Assembly (NCBI RefSeq): GCF_020687685.1
Contig: NZ_JAJEWM010000001.1
Span: 1,240,001-1,304,000, forward strand
Origin: Tessaracoccus sp. OS52
GTDB lineage: Bacteria; Actinomycetota; Actinomycetes; Propionibacteriales; Propionibacteriaceae
DNA: 64,000 nucleotides
Direction of reading: 5' to 3'
Shown here: positions 54,625-63,370 of the stretch, piece by piece
How positions within the stretch are numbered: position 1 is the stretch's first letter
How the letters are laid out: the number at the start of each line of letters is the position of its first letter
Position numbers and translations under genes: made by a program
The notes under the pieces: generated by a model
The model's input: only the letters and a program-made list of their open reading frames with translations
The model's database searches: none
What the model was told of the DNA's origin: nothing

Positions 54625-55668
54625 TCAGAGGATCTCGGCGAGGAGACCCTTGACCTTCACCTCGATCTCGTCGGCGATCCGCCGCACGGTCTCGATCGAT
54701 TGCCCGTTCGGGTCGTCGAGCTTCCAGTCCTCGTAGCGCTTGCCGGGGTAGAAGGGGCACTCGTCACCGCAGCCCATGGTGATCACGACGTCGGAGGCCT
54801 GCAGCGCGTCGGTGGTGAGGGGCTTGGAGAACAGGTAGGCGGCCTCGATACCGCGCTCCTCGAGGACCCTCAGCGCATCGGGGTTGATCTGCCCGGAAGG
54901 CCTGGAGCCGGCCGACCGGACATTGACCTGACCACCGGAGAAGTGCTTGGCCATTGCCGCGGCCAGCTGGGACCGGCCCGCGTTCTGGACGCAGACGAAC
55001 AACAGTTCGGGCCTGCCGTCGAGAGGTTCGCCCTTGCTCTTGGCAGCCGCTCGCAGCTTGTCGTGGGCGAACCGTTCGACGAACACGGGCAGGTTGGCGG
55101 GTATCCGGGTGGTGGCGGCCAGCGCGGCGTGCGCCTCCCTGACGAAGGCGCGCACCTCGTCGGCTGTGAAGACGCCTTCGTAGTGCTTTGCGAGGTCGTC
55201 GATGATGCTCCGGTAACGCTCGGCGTGACCGGAGGGCTGCCCGGTGACCTCGAGCACGAGGTCGATGACCCGGCGGGAGATGTCGTCGCGGACCAGTCGC
55301 ATCCGCTCGGCACCCTCGATGCCGCGCAGGCTGGGCTCGTCGGTGTCCCACACGCGTACGTCGGCAGCGAGGTCTTCCATCTGCGGCAGCTGCGCCTCGG
55401 TGCCCACGAGGATGACGTGACTGGCGGACCGCAGCATCTCCTCGGTGAGTGCTTTCGGATGCTCTCCGTCCATGTTCGCACCCACCTCAGCAAGTGAGTC
55501 GATGGACTCCTGGTTCAGGGAGGAACCGGGCTTGGTGCCGGCCGAGGTGACCTCGACGGCGGACCCGCCGATCTGGCGGGCGATGGCGGCGGCCATCTGG
55601 GACTTGCCGCCATTCTTGACGCAGACGAACAGCAGATTGGCCTTGGGAGGGTTCTCAGATTCGGACAT
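54625..55668 (-). CDS. Double low-molecular-weight phosphatase / arsenate-reductase-like protein, copy 2
   Basis: The 347-residue protein has the same three-part layout as its neighbour: an N-terminal LMWP domain with CX5K (Cys16/Lys22 in CVKNGGKS), a helical middle domain, and a C-terminal domain with CX5R (Cys226/Arg232 in CVQNAGRS). The C-terminal domain keeps MGCGDECPFYPGKRYEDW (299-315), with Cys300 and Cys304, as in actinobacterial arsenate reductases that use mycothiol or thioredoxin. This makes it the likelier true arsenate reductase of the two. The ATG at 55668 overlaps the ArsR-fusion gene by 14 bases. Confidence 0.87.
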   Translation of the reverse strand: MSESENPPKANLLFVCVKNGGKSQMAAAIARQIGGSAVEVTSAGTKPGSSLNQESIDSLAEVGANMDGEHPKALTEEMLRSASHVILVGTEAQLPQMEDLAADVRVWDTDEPSLRGIEGAERMRLVRDDISRRVIDLVLEVTGQPSGHAERYRSIIDDLAKHYEGVFTADEVRAFVREAHAALAATTRIPANLPVFVERFAHDKLRAAAKSKGEPLDGRPELLFVCVQNAGRSQLAAAMAKHFSGGQVNVRSAGSRPSGQINPDALRVLEERGIEAAYLFSKPLTTDALQASDVVITMGCGDECPFYPGKRYEDWKLDDPNGQSIETVRRIADEIEVKVKGLLAEIL

Positions 55669-56332
55669 GGGACGTTCCCTTCTGGAGGTTGGTTGCCAGT
55701 AGTGCGATGCGGGTGCGGAGGATCTCGGCCGCGGAGACGAACGCCTCCTCATCGCCGATTGCCACGGGGTCAGGCACGGACCAGTGCATTGCTGAGTCCG
55801 CTTCCGCCCAGGTCTCGTGGACGTGGTCGCAGACAGTGACGACGAGGTCTCCGCGTTTCCTCGCCTGGTCGACGTGCCGGGTTACCTGGTCCAGGTGGAG
55901 CCGGAGGCGACCGGCCACGCGGGCGGTCAAGGGATGTGGTCCCGGGGCGGGCGCCGTCCCGGCGTCTGCGCTCGGGATGTCGCTCCCGGCTCGCCAGATT
56001 GCCGCCGCCAGCTTGGAGCGCGCCGAGTTCCGGGTGCAGACGAACAGGACTCGCCTGGGAACCTTGACACCTTCCAGACCGACCGCGACCAATGAACCGA
56101 CGTAGGGGCGGTCGATACGCAGGGTGACGTAGTGGCGTCGCCGGTCGTGTTCGCTCCGGTGCCGTGCGGTGACCCCCGCGGCTTCGAGCGCTCTCAGGTG
56201 GTGGGCCAGCAGGTTCGACGGCAGGCCCAGGCGTTCACCCAACTCACCCGGGGTGGCGTCGTTCGCGTACAGCAACTGCGCGACGGCCAGCCGTGACGGA
56301 TCGGCCAGTGCCGCGTGCAGATCCACCAGCAT
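55655..56332 (-). CDS. ArsR-type HTH regulator fused to an LMWP domain
   Basis: This 225-residue protein has an ArsR winged-helix domain (about 1-85: LADPSRLAVAQLL, LPSNLLAHHLRALEAAGV) followed by an LMWP domain (LFVCTRNSARSK, Cys99 and Arg105, intact CX5R). The HTH part contains no cysteine, so it lacks the usual arsenite-binding pair. A ribosome binding site (GAGGG) precedes the ATG at 56332. It is the first gene of the LMWP cassette and probably regulates it through an inverted repeat just upstream. The fusion suggests that substrate or redox state of the phosphatase domain sets DNA binding (inference). Confidence 0.88.
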   Translation of the reverse strand: MLVDLHAALADPSRLAVAQLLYANDATPGELGERLGLPSNLLAHHLRALEAAGVTARHRSEHDRRRHYVTLRIDRPYVGSLVAVGLEGVKVPRRVLFVCTRNSARSKLAAAIWRAGSDIPSADAGTAPAPGPHPLTARVAGRLRLHLDQVTRHVDQARKRGDLVVTVCDHVHETWAEADSAMHWSVPDPVAIGDEEAFVSAAEILRTRIALLATNLQKGTSHVRI

Positions 56333-56341
56333 CGGTATTCC

Positions 56342-56357
56342 CTCAATCGTCGTTGAG
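56342..56357. promoter_or_regulatory. Candidate ArsR-family operator
   Basis: CTCAA-N6-TTGAG is a perfect 5-bp inverted repeat located between the candidate -10 box (TACAGT, 56366-56361 on the minus strand) and the ATG at 56332. Many ArsR-family operators are ATCAA-N6-TTGAT-like, so the fit is good. Confidence 0.5.
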
Positions 56358-56360
56358 AGA

Positions 56361-56366
56361 ACTGTA
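56361..56366 (-). promoter_or_regulatory. Candidate -10 box of the ArsR-LMWP cassette
   Basis: TACAGT on the minus strand with a weak -35 (TGGTCA) 17 bases upstream. The predicted transcript would start inside the CTCAA-N6-TTGAG repeat. Confidence 0.35.
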
Positions 56367-56510
56367 GCCGAGTCCTTCGCGAGTGACCATCCGAGAAAGC
56401 CAATTCCACACGGTTGGATGCGGGGTATAGCATCTGCTCGCAACGTCGCCCGCGGTGGAACCTCGTGCCCGCCGTGGGCTCTTTCTGATCCGCACCAGTT
56501 CTGGAGCATC

Positions 56511-57734
56511 GTGGAAGTCAATCTCGGGGACCGCTACAGCAGTCGCCGGCGTATCGCCATCGTCCTCACCCTCGGCCTCCTCACCGGCCTCGGTCCGTTC
56601 ACCATCGACCTCTACCTGCCCGCGTTCCCCAGCCTCAAGGCTGATCTCGGCATCAACGACCCGCAGGTGCAGCTGACGCTGTCGGCCACCGTGATCGGGT
56701 TCTCCGTCGGCCAGCTGTTGATCGGGCCCCTGAGTGACCGGTTGGGCCGCAGGGTCCCGCTCGTGGGGATGACGGTTATCCACGTCCTGTCCTCGGTGCT
56801 GGTGGCGATCGCCCCGAACGTGGCGTTCCTGACCGGGATGCGGGCGCTCCAGGGATTTGCCGCCGCCGGTGGTGCTGTCGTCGCCATGGCCATGGCGCGC
56901 GACCTCTTCAGCGGCCGGCGGCTGGTGATCATGCTCTCCCGGCTCGCGCTGGTCTCCGGCCTGGCACCCATCATCGCGCCCGTCGTCGGGAGCTGGCTCG
57001 TGGTCCTGCTGGACTGGAGAGGGGTGTTCTGGGTGCTGGCTGTCTACGGCGCCTTCGTCGTCACGCTGGTGTTCGTGCTGATCCTCGAGACCCGCCCGCC
57101 CCATGAACGCACGCGTGGCGGGGTGGGCGAGCTGCGGGGAGCCTATGCGCGCGTGCTCGGGGACCGGACCTTCGTGGGCGTCTGGCTCACCTCAGCGCTG
57201 GCCTTCTCCGGCCTGTTCTCCTACGTCTCCAGTTCCTCGGTCCTGTTCCAGGAGACGTTCAACCTTTCCGAGGGCGGGTTCGGCCTGATCTTCGCGCTGT
57301 GCTCGGTGGGCGTGTTCATCGGGGTGCAGTCCGGAAGCCGTCTGGCCAACCGGTTCGGTCCGCAGTGGACCCTGGTGATGGGGACCGGAGTGATGGTGCT
57401 GGCGGCGGCTGTGCTGCTCGGGATCGGTGCGACGGCGGAGAGCCCTTGGGCCCTGGTGCCTGCGATGTTCGCCTACACCTTCGGCTTCGGGTCCTCCATG
57501 CCCAGTTGCCAGGTGATCGCGCTGCAGCACCACCGGCGCGACTCCGGCACGGCGGCCTCGCTGATGGGCGCGCTCAACATGGGCCTGGCGGCCATCGTCG
57601 GGCCCGTGATCGGAAGCTTCCCGATGACGAGCGCCGTGCCGATGGCCGCCGGCATGCTCATCTGCGCACTGCTGGCCGTGCTGGCCCTGTGGACCGTCGT
57701 TCGGCCCTGGAGACTCCAGGTCCAGCTCGACTGA
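56511..57734 (+). CDS. Bcr/CflA-type MFS drug efflux transporter
   Basis: This 407-residue transporter has 12 predicted membrane helices and DHA1 motifs: IDLYLPAFP in helix 1, GPLSDRLGRRVPL in loop 2-3, and RALQGFAAAGG in helix 4. It is a proton-coupled exporter of the Bcr/CflA group; the drug is unknown. The start is a GTG at 56511 with GGAG upstream; longer in-frame starts run into the ArsR promoter region. It is divergent from the LMWP cassette and converges with aspS, with 6 bases between the stops. Confidence 0.9.
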   Translation: MEVNLGDRYSSRRRIAIVLTLGLLTGLGPFTIDLYLPAFPSLKADLGINDPQVQLTLSATVIGFSVGQLLIGPLSDRLGRRVPLVGMTVIHVLSSVLVAIAPNVAFLTGMRALQGFAAAGGAVVAMAMARDLFSGRRLVIMLSRLALVSGLAPIIAPVVGSWLVVLLDWRGVFWVLAVYGAFVVTLVFVLILETRPPHERTRGGVGELRGAYARVLGDRTFVGVWLTSALAFSGLFSYVSSSSVLFQETFNLSEGGFGLIFALCSVGVFIGVQSGSRLANRFGPQWTLVMGTGVMVLAAAVLLGIGATAESPWALVPAMFAYTFGFGSSMPSCQVIALQHHRRDSGTAASLMGALNMGLAAIVGPVIGSFPMTSAVPMAAGMLICALLAVLALWTVVRPWRLQVQLD

Positions 57735-57740
57735 TCCGGG

Positions 57741-59582
57741 TCAGGGGACCTGGATGGGGTCCGCCGACTCGCCGTGCTTCGCGTCCGGCTTGTCCTTCGC
57801 CGCGGTCTCGGCGGCCTTGGGCTTGAAGTCGATTCCGGCTTCCTTGCGCTGCTGGGGCGTGATCGGGGCCGGCGCTTGGGTGAGCGGGTCGTAGCCGCCG
57901 CCCGACTTCGGGAACGCGATGACGTCGCGGATGGAGTCCGACTTGCTCAGCAGGGCCACGATGCGGTCCCAGCCAAATGCGATGCCACCGTGCGGCGGCG
58001 CGCCGTAGGCGAAGGCGTCGAGGAGGAAGCCGAACTTCTCCTGCGCCTCCTCCTGCCCGATGCCCATGATCTTGAAGACCCGCTCCTGCACGTCGCGGCG
58101 GTGGATACGGATTGAGCCCCCGCCGATCTCGTTGCCGTTGCACACGATGTCGTAGGCGTAGGCCAGCGCGTTCCCGGGGTCGGCGTCGAAGTTGTCGAGC
58201 CACTCGGGCTTCGGGGACGTGAAGGCGTGGTGGACCGCAGTCCAGGCGCCTTCCCCCACAGCGACGTCGCCCTCCTCCACGGCTTCGTTGGTGGGCTTGA
58301 ACAGTGGGGCGTCGACCACCCACAGGAAGCTCCACGCACTCTCGTCGATCAGTCCGCAGCGGCGGCCGATCTCGCCCCGGGCGGCGCCCAGCAGGTTCTG
58401 CGACGCGGTCCGCGCACCGGCGGCGAAGAAGATGCAGTCCCCCGGCTTGGCGCCGGTGCGCTCCGGCAGCGCCGCGAGCTCCGCGTCGGAGAGGTTCTTG
58501 GCGACGGGGCCACCCAGCTCACCGGTCTCCGAGACGGTCACGTAGGCCAGACCCTTCGCGCCTCGCTGCTTGGCCCATTCCTGCCAGGCGTCGAACTGGC
58601 GACGCGGCTGTGAGCCGCCGCCCGGCATCACCACTGCGCCGACGTAGGGCGCCTGGAAGACACGAAACGAGGTGTCGGCGAACAGGTCGGTGAGTTCGGT
58701 GATCTCCAGGTCGAAGCGGAGGTCGGGCTTGTCCGACCCGTAGCGGTCCATGGAGTCGGCGAAGGTGATGCGCGGGAAGGGGGTCTGCAACTGGTGGCCC
58801 TTCAACGCCCAGACCTCCTTGATGATCTCCTCGCCCAGCTCGATGACGTCGTCCTGGTCCACGAAGCTCATCTCGATGTCGAGTTGCGTGAACTCGGGCT
58901 GGCGGTCGGCGCGGAAGTCCTCGTCGCGGTAGCAGCGGGCGATCTGGTAGTAGCGCTCCATGCCGGCCACCATCAGCAACTGCTTGAACAACTGCGGGGA
59001 CTGCGGCAGCGCGTACCAGGAGCCCGGCGACAACCGCGCGGGCACCAGGAAGTCGCGGGCACCCTCGGGGGTGGAACGGGTCAGCGTGGGGGTCTCGATC
59101 TCCACGAAGTCACGCGCGTCAAGGACCTTGCGGGCGGCCCGGTTCACGGCCGAGCGCAGTTTCAGGGCAGCTGCCGGCGCGGGACGGCGCAGGTCCAGGT
59201 AGCGATACTTCAGGCGGGCCTCCTCGCCCACCTCCACCCGCTCGTCGATCTGGAACGGCAGCGGCGCGGAGGTGTTGAGCACCTTGAGTTCGCTGATTGC
59301 CACCTCGATCTCGCCGGTGGGGAGGTCCGGGTTCGCGTTGCCCTCGGGCCGGGTCTCGACGACGCCGGTGACCTGGATGCAGTACTCGTTGCGGAGGTCG
59401 TGGGCACCGGAGGACTCAAGCACCTCGTCGCGGACGACCACCTGGGCCACGCCCGAGGCGTCGCGCAGATCGATGAAGGCGACGCCGCCGTGGTCACGGC
59501 GCTTGCCGACCCAACCACTCAGTACTACGGTTTCGCCGGTGTTGGAGGCTCTGAGCTCTCCGGCCTTGTGGGTGCGCTGCAT
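57741..59582 (-). CDS. aspS: Aspartyl-tRNA synthetase (bacterial type)
   Basis: The 613-residue class IIb enzyme starts [11 protein letters not shown], has the OB-fold anticodon domain ([19 protein letters not shown] in parts), class II motifs 1-3 ([39 protein letters not shown]) and the bacterial GAD insert. Whether it is discriminating for tRNA-Asp cannot be told. The ATG at 59582 has AAAGGA upstream; a longer frame reads into the decayed DUF222 gene on the other strand and is rejected. Confidence 0.97.
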   Translation of the reverse strand: MQRTHKAGELRASNTGETVVLSGWVGKRRDHGGVAFIDLRDASGVAQVVVRDEVLESSGAHDLRNEYCIQVTGVVETRPEGNANPDLPTGEIEVAISELKVLNTSAPLPFQIDERVEVGEEARLKYRYLDLRRPAPAAALKLRSAVNRAARKVLDARDFVEIETPTLTRSTPEGARDFLVPARLSPGSWYALPQSPQLFKQLLMVAGMERYYQIARCYRDEDFRADRQPEFTQLDIEMSFVDQDDVIELGEEIIKEVWALKGHQLQTPFPRITFADSMDRYGSDKPDLRFDLEITELTDLFADTSFRVFQAPYVGAVVMPGGGSQPRRQFDAWQEWAKQRGAKGLAYVTVSETGELGGPVAKNLSDAELAALPERTGAKPGDCIFFAAGARTASQNLLGAARGEIGRRCGLIDESAWSFLWVVDAPLFKPTNEAVEEGDVAVGEGAWTAVHHAFTSPKPEWLDNFDADPGNALAYAYDIVCNGNEIGGGSIRIHRRDVQERVFKIMGIGQEEAQEKFGFLLDAFAYGAPPHGGIAFGWDRIVALLSKSDSIRDVIAFPKSGGGYDPLTQAPAPITPQQRKEAGIDFKPKAAETAAKDKPDAKHGESADPIQVP

Positions 59583-59704
59583 GGAGCTATTCCTTTCTGG
59601 GAGGACTGCATCGACGGTGCAGCCCACGACCCCACATGCTATCGCCCACCCCCGGATACCACGAACGTCGCGACACCCCTCAGGCGAAGACCCGGAGGGC
59701 TGTT

Positions 59705-59726
59705 TGTCAGTGGTGGGTGACATCGT
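59705..59726 (+). promoter_or_regulatory. Upstream motif of the decayed DUF222 copy
   Basis: TGTCAGTGGT at 59705-59714 is 28 bases before the ATG at 59733, as in the intact copy (29 bases). The aligned -10 position reads CATCGT instead of TAGTGT. Confidence 0.4.
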
Positions 59727-59732
59727 GGGCAC

Positions 59733-60645
59733 ATGGACAGGAAGCAGGTCGCGAACGAGGCGCTGGCCCAGGTGGAGCGTGCCCGTGAGACCATCCGCAT
59801 CGCGGAGATCCGGGAATCCATCGCCGTTGCCGAACTTGCCGAGACGTACTCGGTAGGGGTGGACACGCTCGTCGAGGCCTTGGTGGAGAAGTCCGTCCAC
59901 CCCGGAGATGACGGCACACCTGCCGTCTCCGAGTTCCTTGGCCTGGAACTCGGGGCAGCGCTCGGGTTGTCTCGCCGCTCTGCGCTCCTTCTCGTGGCGG
60001 ACGTCCTCAACCTCAAACACCGGCATCCGCACCTGTGGGATGCGTTCTGCAGGGGTCTCATCCCTCGCTGGCAGGCGGTGAAGCTCACCGAGCTGACGAG
60101 CGCGCTCGCGCTTGAGGCCGCGCAGTGGGTGGACGTCCAACTCGCCCGCAGGGCTGGCAGGATCTCCTTCCAGCGGATGAAACGGCTCGCACGAGGCCTC
60201 GTCGCGCAGGCAGATCCCGCACTCCAGCAGGAGCGAGAGGAACTCGCGCAGCACGGTCGCGGAGTCCACTTCGGGCATCCCGACGCTGGCACAACGCACA
60301 TGTACGCCTCAGTCGAGGCACTGGACGCCAGACGACTGGAACAGACGCTGGGTGACCTGGCCTGTGCGTTCGGCTCCGCCGGCGACGAACGCTCTCGGGA
60401 CGAACGCCTGGCCAGCGCGCTTGGCCTCCTGGCGGATCCAGCGGAGGCACTCCCGACAGACCGCCGTCGATGGACTTCGCCCGCTCAGCCGGTTGGTCCA
60501 CAGGGCCAAGACCGTCGGAGCCTGGCAGCTGATGAGGACCAGCTTCGGCCACCTCACGTGGAGATCACCGCTGGGACGTGAGTACCTGGTCGAACCCGAC
60601 GGGACGTCGCCCCCGCCCCATCTGCGGGAGAAGCGACGGAACTAG
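59733..60645 (+). pseudogene. Decayed DUF222/HNH (13E12-type) gene
   Basis: The first ~240 codons match the DUF222 part of the intact copy ([27 protein letters not shown]). At about 60455-60470 the homology jumps to the last ~50 residues in another frame (PLSRLVHRAKTVGAW, LTWRSPLGREYLVEP), ending at 60645. The lost piece, about 125 residues, includes the HNH core (DVDHT). As read, the first frame runs to a stop at 60581 with an unrelated tail. This is a deletion plus frameshift. It ends next to the hisS stop. Confidence 0.85.
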
Positions 60646-61968
60646 TCAGCCCGGGACGACGGTGACGCCAAGGTCCGCTGCGGGTGGTTCCCAGTGGGCG
60701 GGATCGGCTGAGACCTGCTCGCCGCTGCGAATGTCCTTCACTGAATCCGCCCCGAACCAGACGAACGGGATCCCCCGACGCTCGGCGTAGCGGATCTGCT
60801 TCCCGAACTTGTCCGCCTTCGGTGCCACCTCGACGGCGATGCCGCGCGCCCGGATGGCCGCGGCCACGGCGATGGCCTCCTCGCGGGTCTCCTCGTTGTC
60901 GACGGCCACCAGCACCGCCGACGGCACGGACCTCGAAGCTCCGAGTGCGCCCTTTCCGATGAGGGGGGCAAGGATGCGGGTGATCCCGAAGGAGTAGCCG
61001 ACTCCGGGGAAGGTGGTCCTGCCGTCGGTGGCGAGCGAGTCGTAGCGGCCACCCGAGGCGACCGAGCCGAGCTTCTCTGAACCCGTCAGCAGCGTCTCGT
61101 ACACCGTGCCCGTGTAGTAGTCCAGCCCCCGTGCGATCTTGAGGTCGGCCACCACCCGGTCCGGCACGGCACGGCCGGCCACGCGCACGAGCGCCGCCAG
61201 CTCATCCAGGCCGGTGGTGAGGAGGTCGTCCTCGACGCCGAGGGCGCGCACGTCGTCGACGAAGGACTCGTCACTGGAGCTGATCCCGGCCAGCGCGACG
61301 CACGCGTCGGCCTGGGCGTTGCTGAGCCCGAGTTCCGCGGTCAGCAGCTCGGAGACCGCCGCGGGACCGATCTTGTCGTACTTGTCCACCCGCTGCAGGA
61401 CCGGAGCGGTCTCGGTGATGCCCAGCCCGCGGTAGAACCCCTCGAGCAGCTTGCGGTTGTTGACGCGCAGGCTGACGGGTGCCAGCCCCATGCCCTTGTG
61501 CAGCTTCTCGAACACGTCGAGCGCCACCAACGGGATCTCGACGTCGTGGTGGGCGGCCAGGGAGTCCTGACCGACGATGTCGATGTCGGCCTGAGTGAAC
61601 TCGCGGTAGCGGCCCTCCTGGGGACGCTCGCCGCGCCAGACCTTCTGGATCTGGTAGCGGCGGAACGGGAACGCGAGGTGCCCGGCGTTCTCGAGGACGT
61701 AGCGGGCGAACGGCACGGTGAGGTCGAAGTGCAGGCCCAGTTCGTCGGCCTCGCCCTCGGCGGCGTGCAGCCGCCGGACCACGTAGATCTCCTTGTCGAT
61801 CTCGCCCTTTCGGGAAAGCTGCTCGAGTGGCTCGACAGCGCGGGTCTCGATGGGTGCGAAGCCGTGGAGCTCGAAGGTCTCGGAGACGGTGCGCAGCACC
61901 TGGGTCTCAACAAACCGGCCGGCGGGGAGGTACTCGGGGAAGCCGGAGATCGGCTTGGGACGTGCCAT
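60646..61968 (-). CDS. hisS: Histidyl-tRNA synthetase
   Basis: The 440-residue class II synthetase starts MARPKPISGFPEYLPAGR, has motif 2 (QIQKVWRGERPQEGRYREFTQADIDIVG in parts), the histidine-specific ARGLDYYTGTVYE segment and motif 3 (GGRYDSL, GVGYSFGITRIL), and the anticodon-binding domain. A stronger promoter may lie near TAGGCT at 62015-62010 on the minus strand. It is divergent from the DUF349 gene. Confidence 0.97.
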   Translation of the reverse strand: MARPKPISGFPEYLPAGRFVETQVLRTVSETFELHGFAPIETRAVEPLEQLSRKGEIDKEIYVVRRLHAAEGEADELGLHFDLTVPFARYVLENAGHLAFPFRRYQIQKVWRGERPQEGRYREFTQADIDIVGQDSLAAHHDVEIPLVALDVFEKLHKGMGLAPVSLRVNNRKLLEGFYRGLGITETAPVLQRVDKYDKIGPAAVSELLTAELGLSNAQADACVALAGISSSDESFVDDVRALGVEDDLLTTGLDELAALVRVAGRAVPDRVVADLKIARGLDYYTGTVYETLLTGSEKLGSVASGGRYDSLATDGRTTFPGVGYSFGITRILAPLIGKGALGASRSVPSAVLVAVDNEETREEAIAVAAAIRARGIAVEVAPKADKFGKQIRYAERRGIPFVWFGADSVKDIRSGEQVSADPAHWEPPAADLGVTVVPG

Positions 61969-62056
61969 TGGTGAAGGTGACCTTAAGGGATTCGACGCTG
62001 TTCGGCCTCAGCCTACCCGGATCTGGTTTCGATGCGACGTGGTGACTCATTCCAGC

Positions 62057-62062
62057 TAGATT
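62057..62062 (+). promoter_or_regulatory. Candidate leaderless -10 box for the DUF349 gene
   Basis: TAGATT ends 7 bases before the ATG at 62070, with no Shine-Dalgarno sequence. Confidence 0.45.
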
Positions 62063-62069
62063 TGGGCGC

Positions 62070-63314
62070 ATGAGTGAAACGCAAGCGCCCCAGGACTTCG
62101 GTCGCGTCGATCCGGACGGCACGGTCTACGTCACAGTGGGTGGCACCGAACGAAGCGTCGGACAGGTTCCCGACGCCACCCCCGAAGAAGCTCTTGGGTT
62201 CTACACCCGCCGCTACGAGAACCTCGCCGCAGAGGTCAAGCTGCTGGGCTCGCGCGTCGAGGCGCAGGCCATGTCACCCGAGGACGCGCGCAAGGCCATC
62301 GACACCCTGAAGACGAACGTGGCCGAGGCCAACGCCGTCGGCGACCTGGCCGCGCTGACCGCGCAGCTGGAGAAGCTCGAGGAGCTGCTGCCGGCGCAGA
62401 TCGAGGCCCGCAAGGCTGCCCGGGCGGAACAGAACGCCGCCACCATCGCCGCCAAGCAGGCCATGGTCGACGAGGCCGAGGCCCTGTCCACCGGCAACGA
62501 CTGGCGCGGTGGCGTGGATCGGTTCCGGACGCTGCTGGAGGAGTGGAAGGCCCTCCCACGCATCGACCGCGCCACCGACAACGAGCTGTGGCGCCGGTTC
62601 TCGTCCGCCCGCACGCAGTACACGCGCCGGCGCAAGTCCCACTTCACCGAGGTCAACTCGCACCGCGACGAGGCCAAGTCGGTCAAGGAGCAGATCATCG
62701 CCGAGGCGGAGCCGCTGGCCGAATCCACGGACTGGGGCGCCACGGCCGGGGCCTTCCGGGACCTGATGGCCCGCTGGAAGGCTGCGGGCTCGGCGCGCCG
62801 CAGCGACGACGACGCTCTCTGGGCACGGTTCCGGGCAATCCAGGACCGCTTCTTCGATGCCCGCACCAACGCGCAGCAGGCGGTCGACGGCGAGGAGTCG
62901 GAGAACCTGGCAGCAAAGACCACGCTCGTGGAGCAGGTGGAGAAGGATCTCGAAGGCGTCACCGACGTCGAGCAGGCCAAGTCCATCCACCGCGACTTCC
63001 TCGAGAAGCTCAGCGCAGTGGGTCACGTCCCTCGCAAGGCGATGAGAGATCTGGACGCGCGCGTGCGCACCATCAGTGAGAAGGTGGCAGAGCTCGAGGC
63101 CGAGGAATGGCGCCGCACGGACCCCGAAGCCCGTCAGCGGGCCGCCGACACCGTCGCGCTCTTCCAGTCCCAGGTCGACAAGCTGAAGGCTGACCTCGCC
63201 GACGCCGAGGCCAAGGGGGACTCCCGCAAGGCCAAGGACACGGTCAAGTCCCTGGAGACCTACCAGTCATGGCTGGACCAGGCCCAGGAGACGCTCGCGG
63301 AGTTCAACGCCTGA
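62070..63314 (+). CDS. DUF349 domain protein
   Basis: The 414-residue protein is largely helical and Ala/Glu/Lys-rich, with repeated DUF349-like units (for example SHFTEVNSHRDEAKSVKEQI, ARWKAAGSARRSDDDALWARF in parts). Long coiled coils are likely. It has no signal peptide or membrane helix. DUF349 proteins are conserved in actinobacteria, often near hisS, and their function is unknown. A strong terminator follows. Confidence 0.85.
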   Translation: MSETQAPQDFGRVDPDGTVYVTVGGTERSVGQVPDATPEEALGFYTRRYENLAAEVKLLGSRVEAQAMSPEDARKAIDTLKTNVAEANAVGDLAALTAQLEKLEELLPAQIEARKAARAEQNAATIAAKQAMVDEAEALSTGNDWRGGVDRFRTLLEEWKALPRIDRATDNELWRRFSSARTQYTRRRKSHFTEVNSHRDEAKSVKEQIIAEAEPLAESTDWGATAGAFRDLMARWKAAGSARRSDDDALWARFRAIQDRFFDARTNAQQAVDGEESENLAAKTTLVEQVEKDLEGVTDVEQAKSIHRDFLEKLSAVGHVPRKAMRDLDARVRTISEKVAELEAEEWRRTDPEARQRAADTVALFQSQVDKLKADLADAEAKGDSRKAKDTVKSLETYQSWLDQAQETLAEFNA

Positions 63315-63320
63315 GCACGC

Positions 63321-63358
63321 AGAAGCGCTCGTGGCCTGCGGCCACGAGCGCTTCTTTT
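63321..63358 (+). terminator. Rho-independent terminator after the DUF349 gene
   Basis: A 16-bp perfect stem (AGAAGCGCTCGTGGCC with its complement at 63340-63355) with a 3-base loop is followed by TTTTCT. It lies between two convergent genes and may act on both strands. Confidence 0.88.
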
Positions 63359-63370
63359 CTGTGATGGGCC

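Noticed and set aside
59583-60299. Upstream extension of aspS to 60299
   Set aside because: It is antisense to the decayed DUF222 gene; homology and a ribosome binding site support the ATG at 59582.
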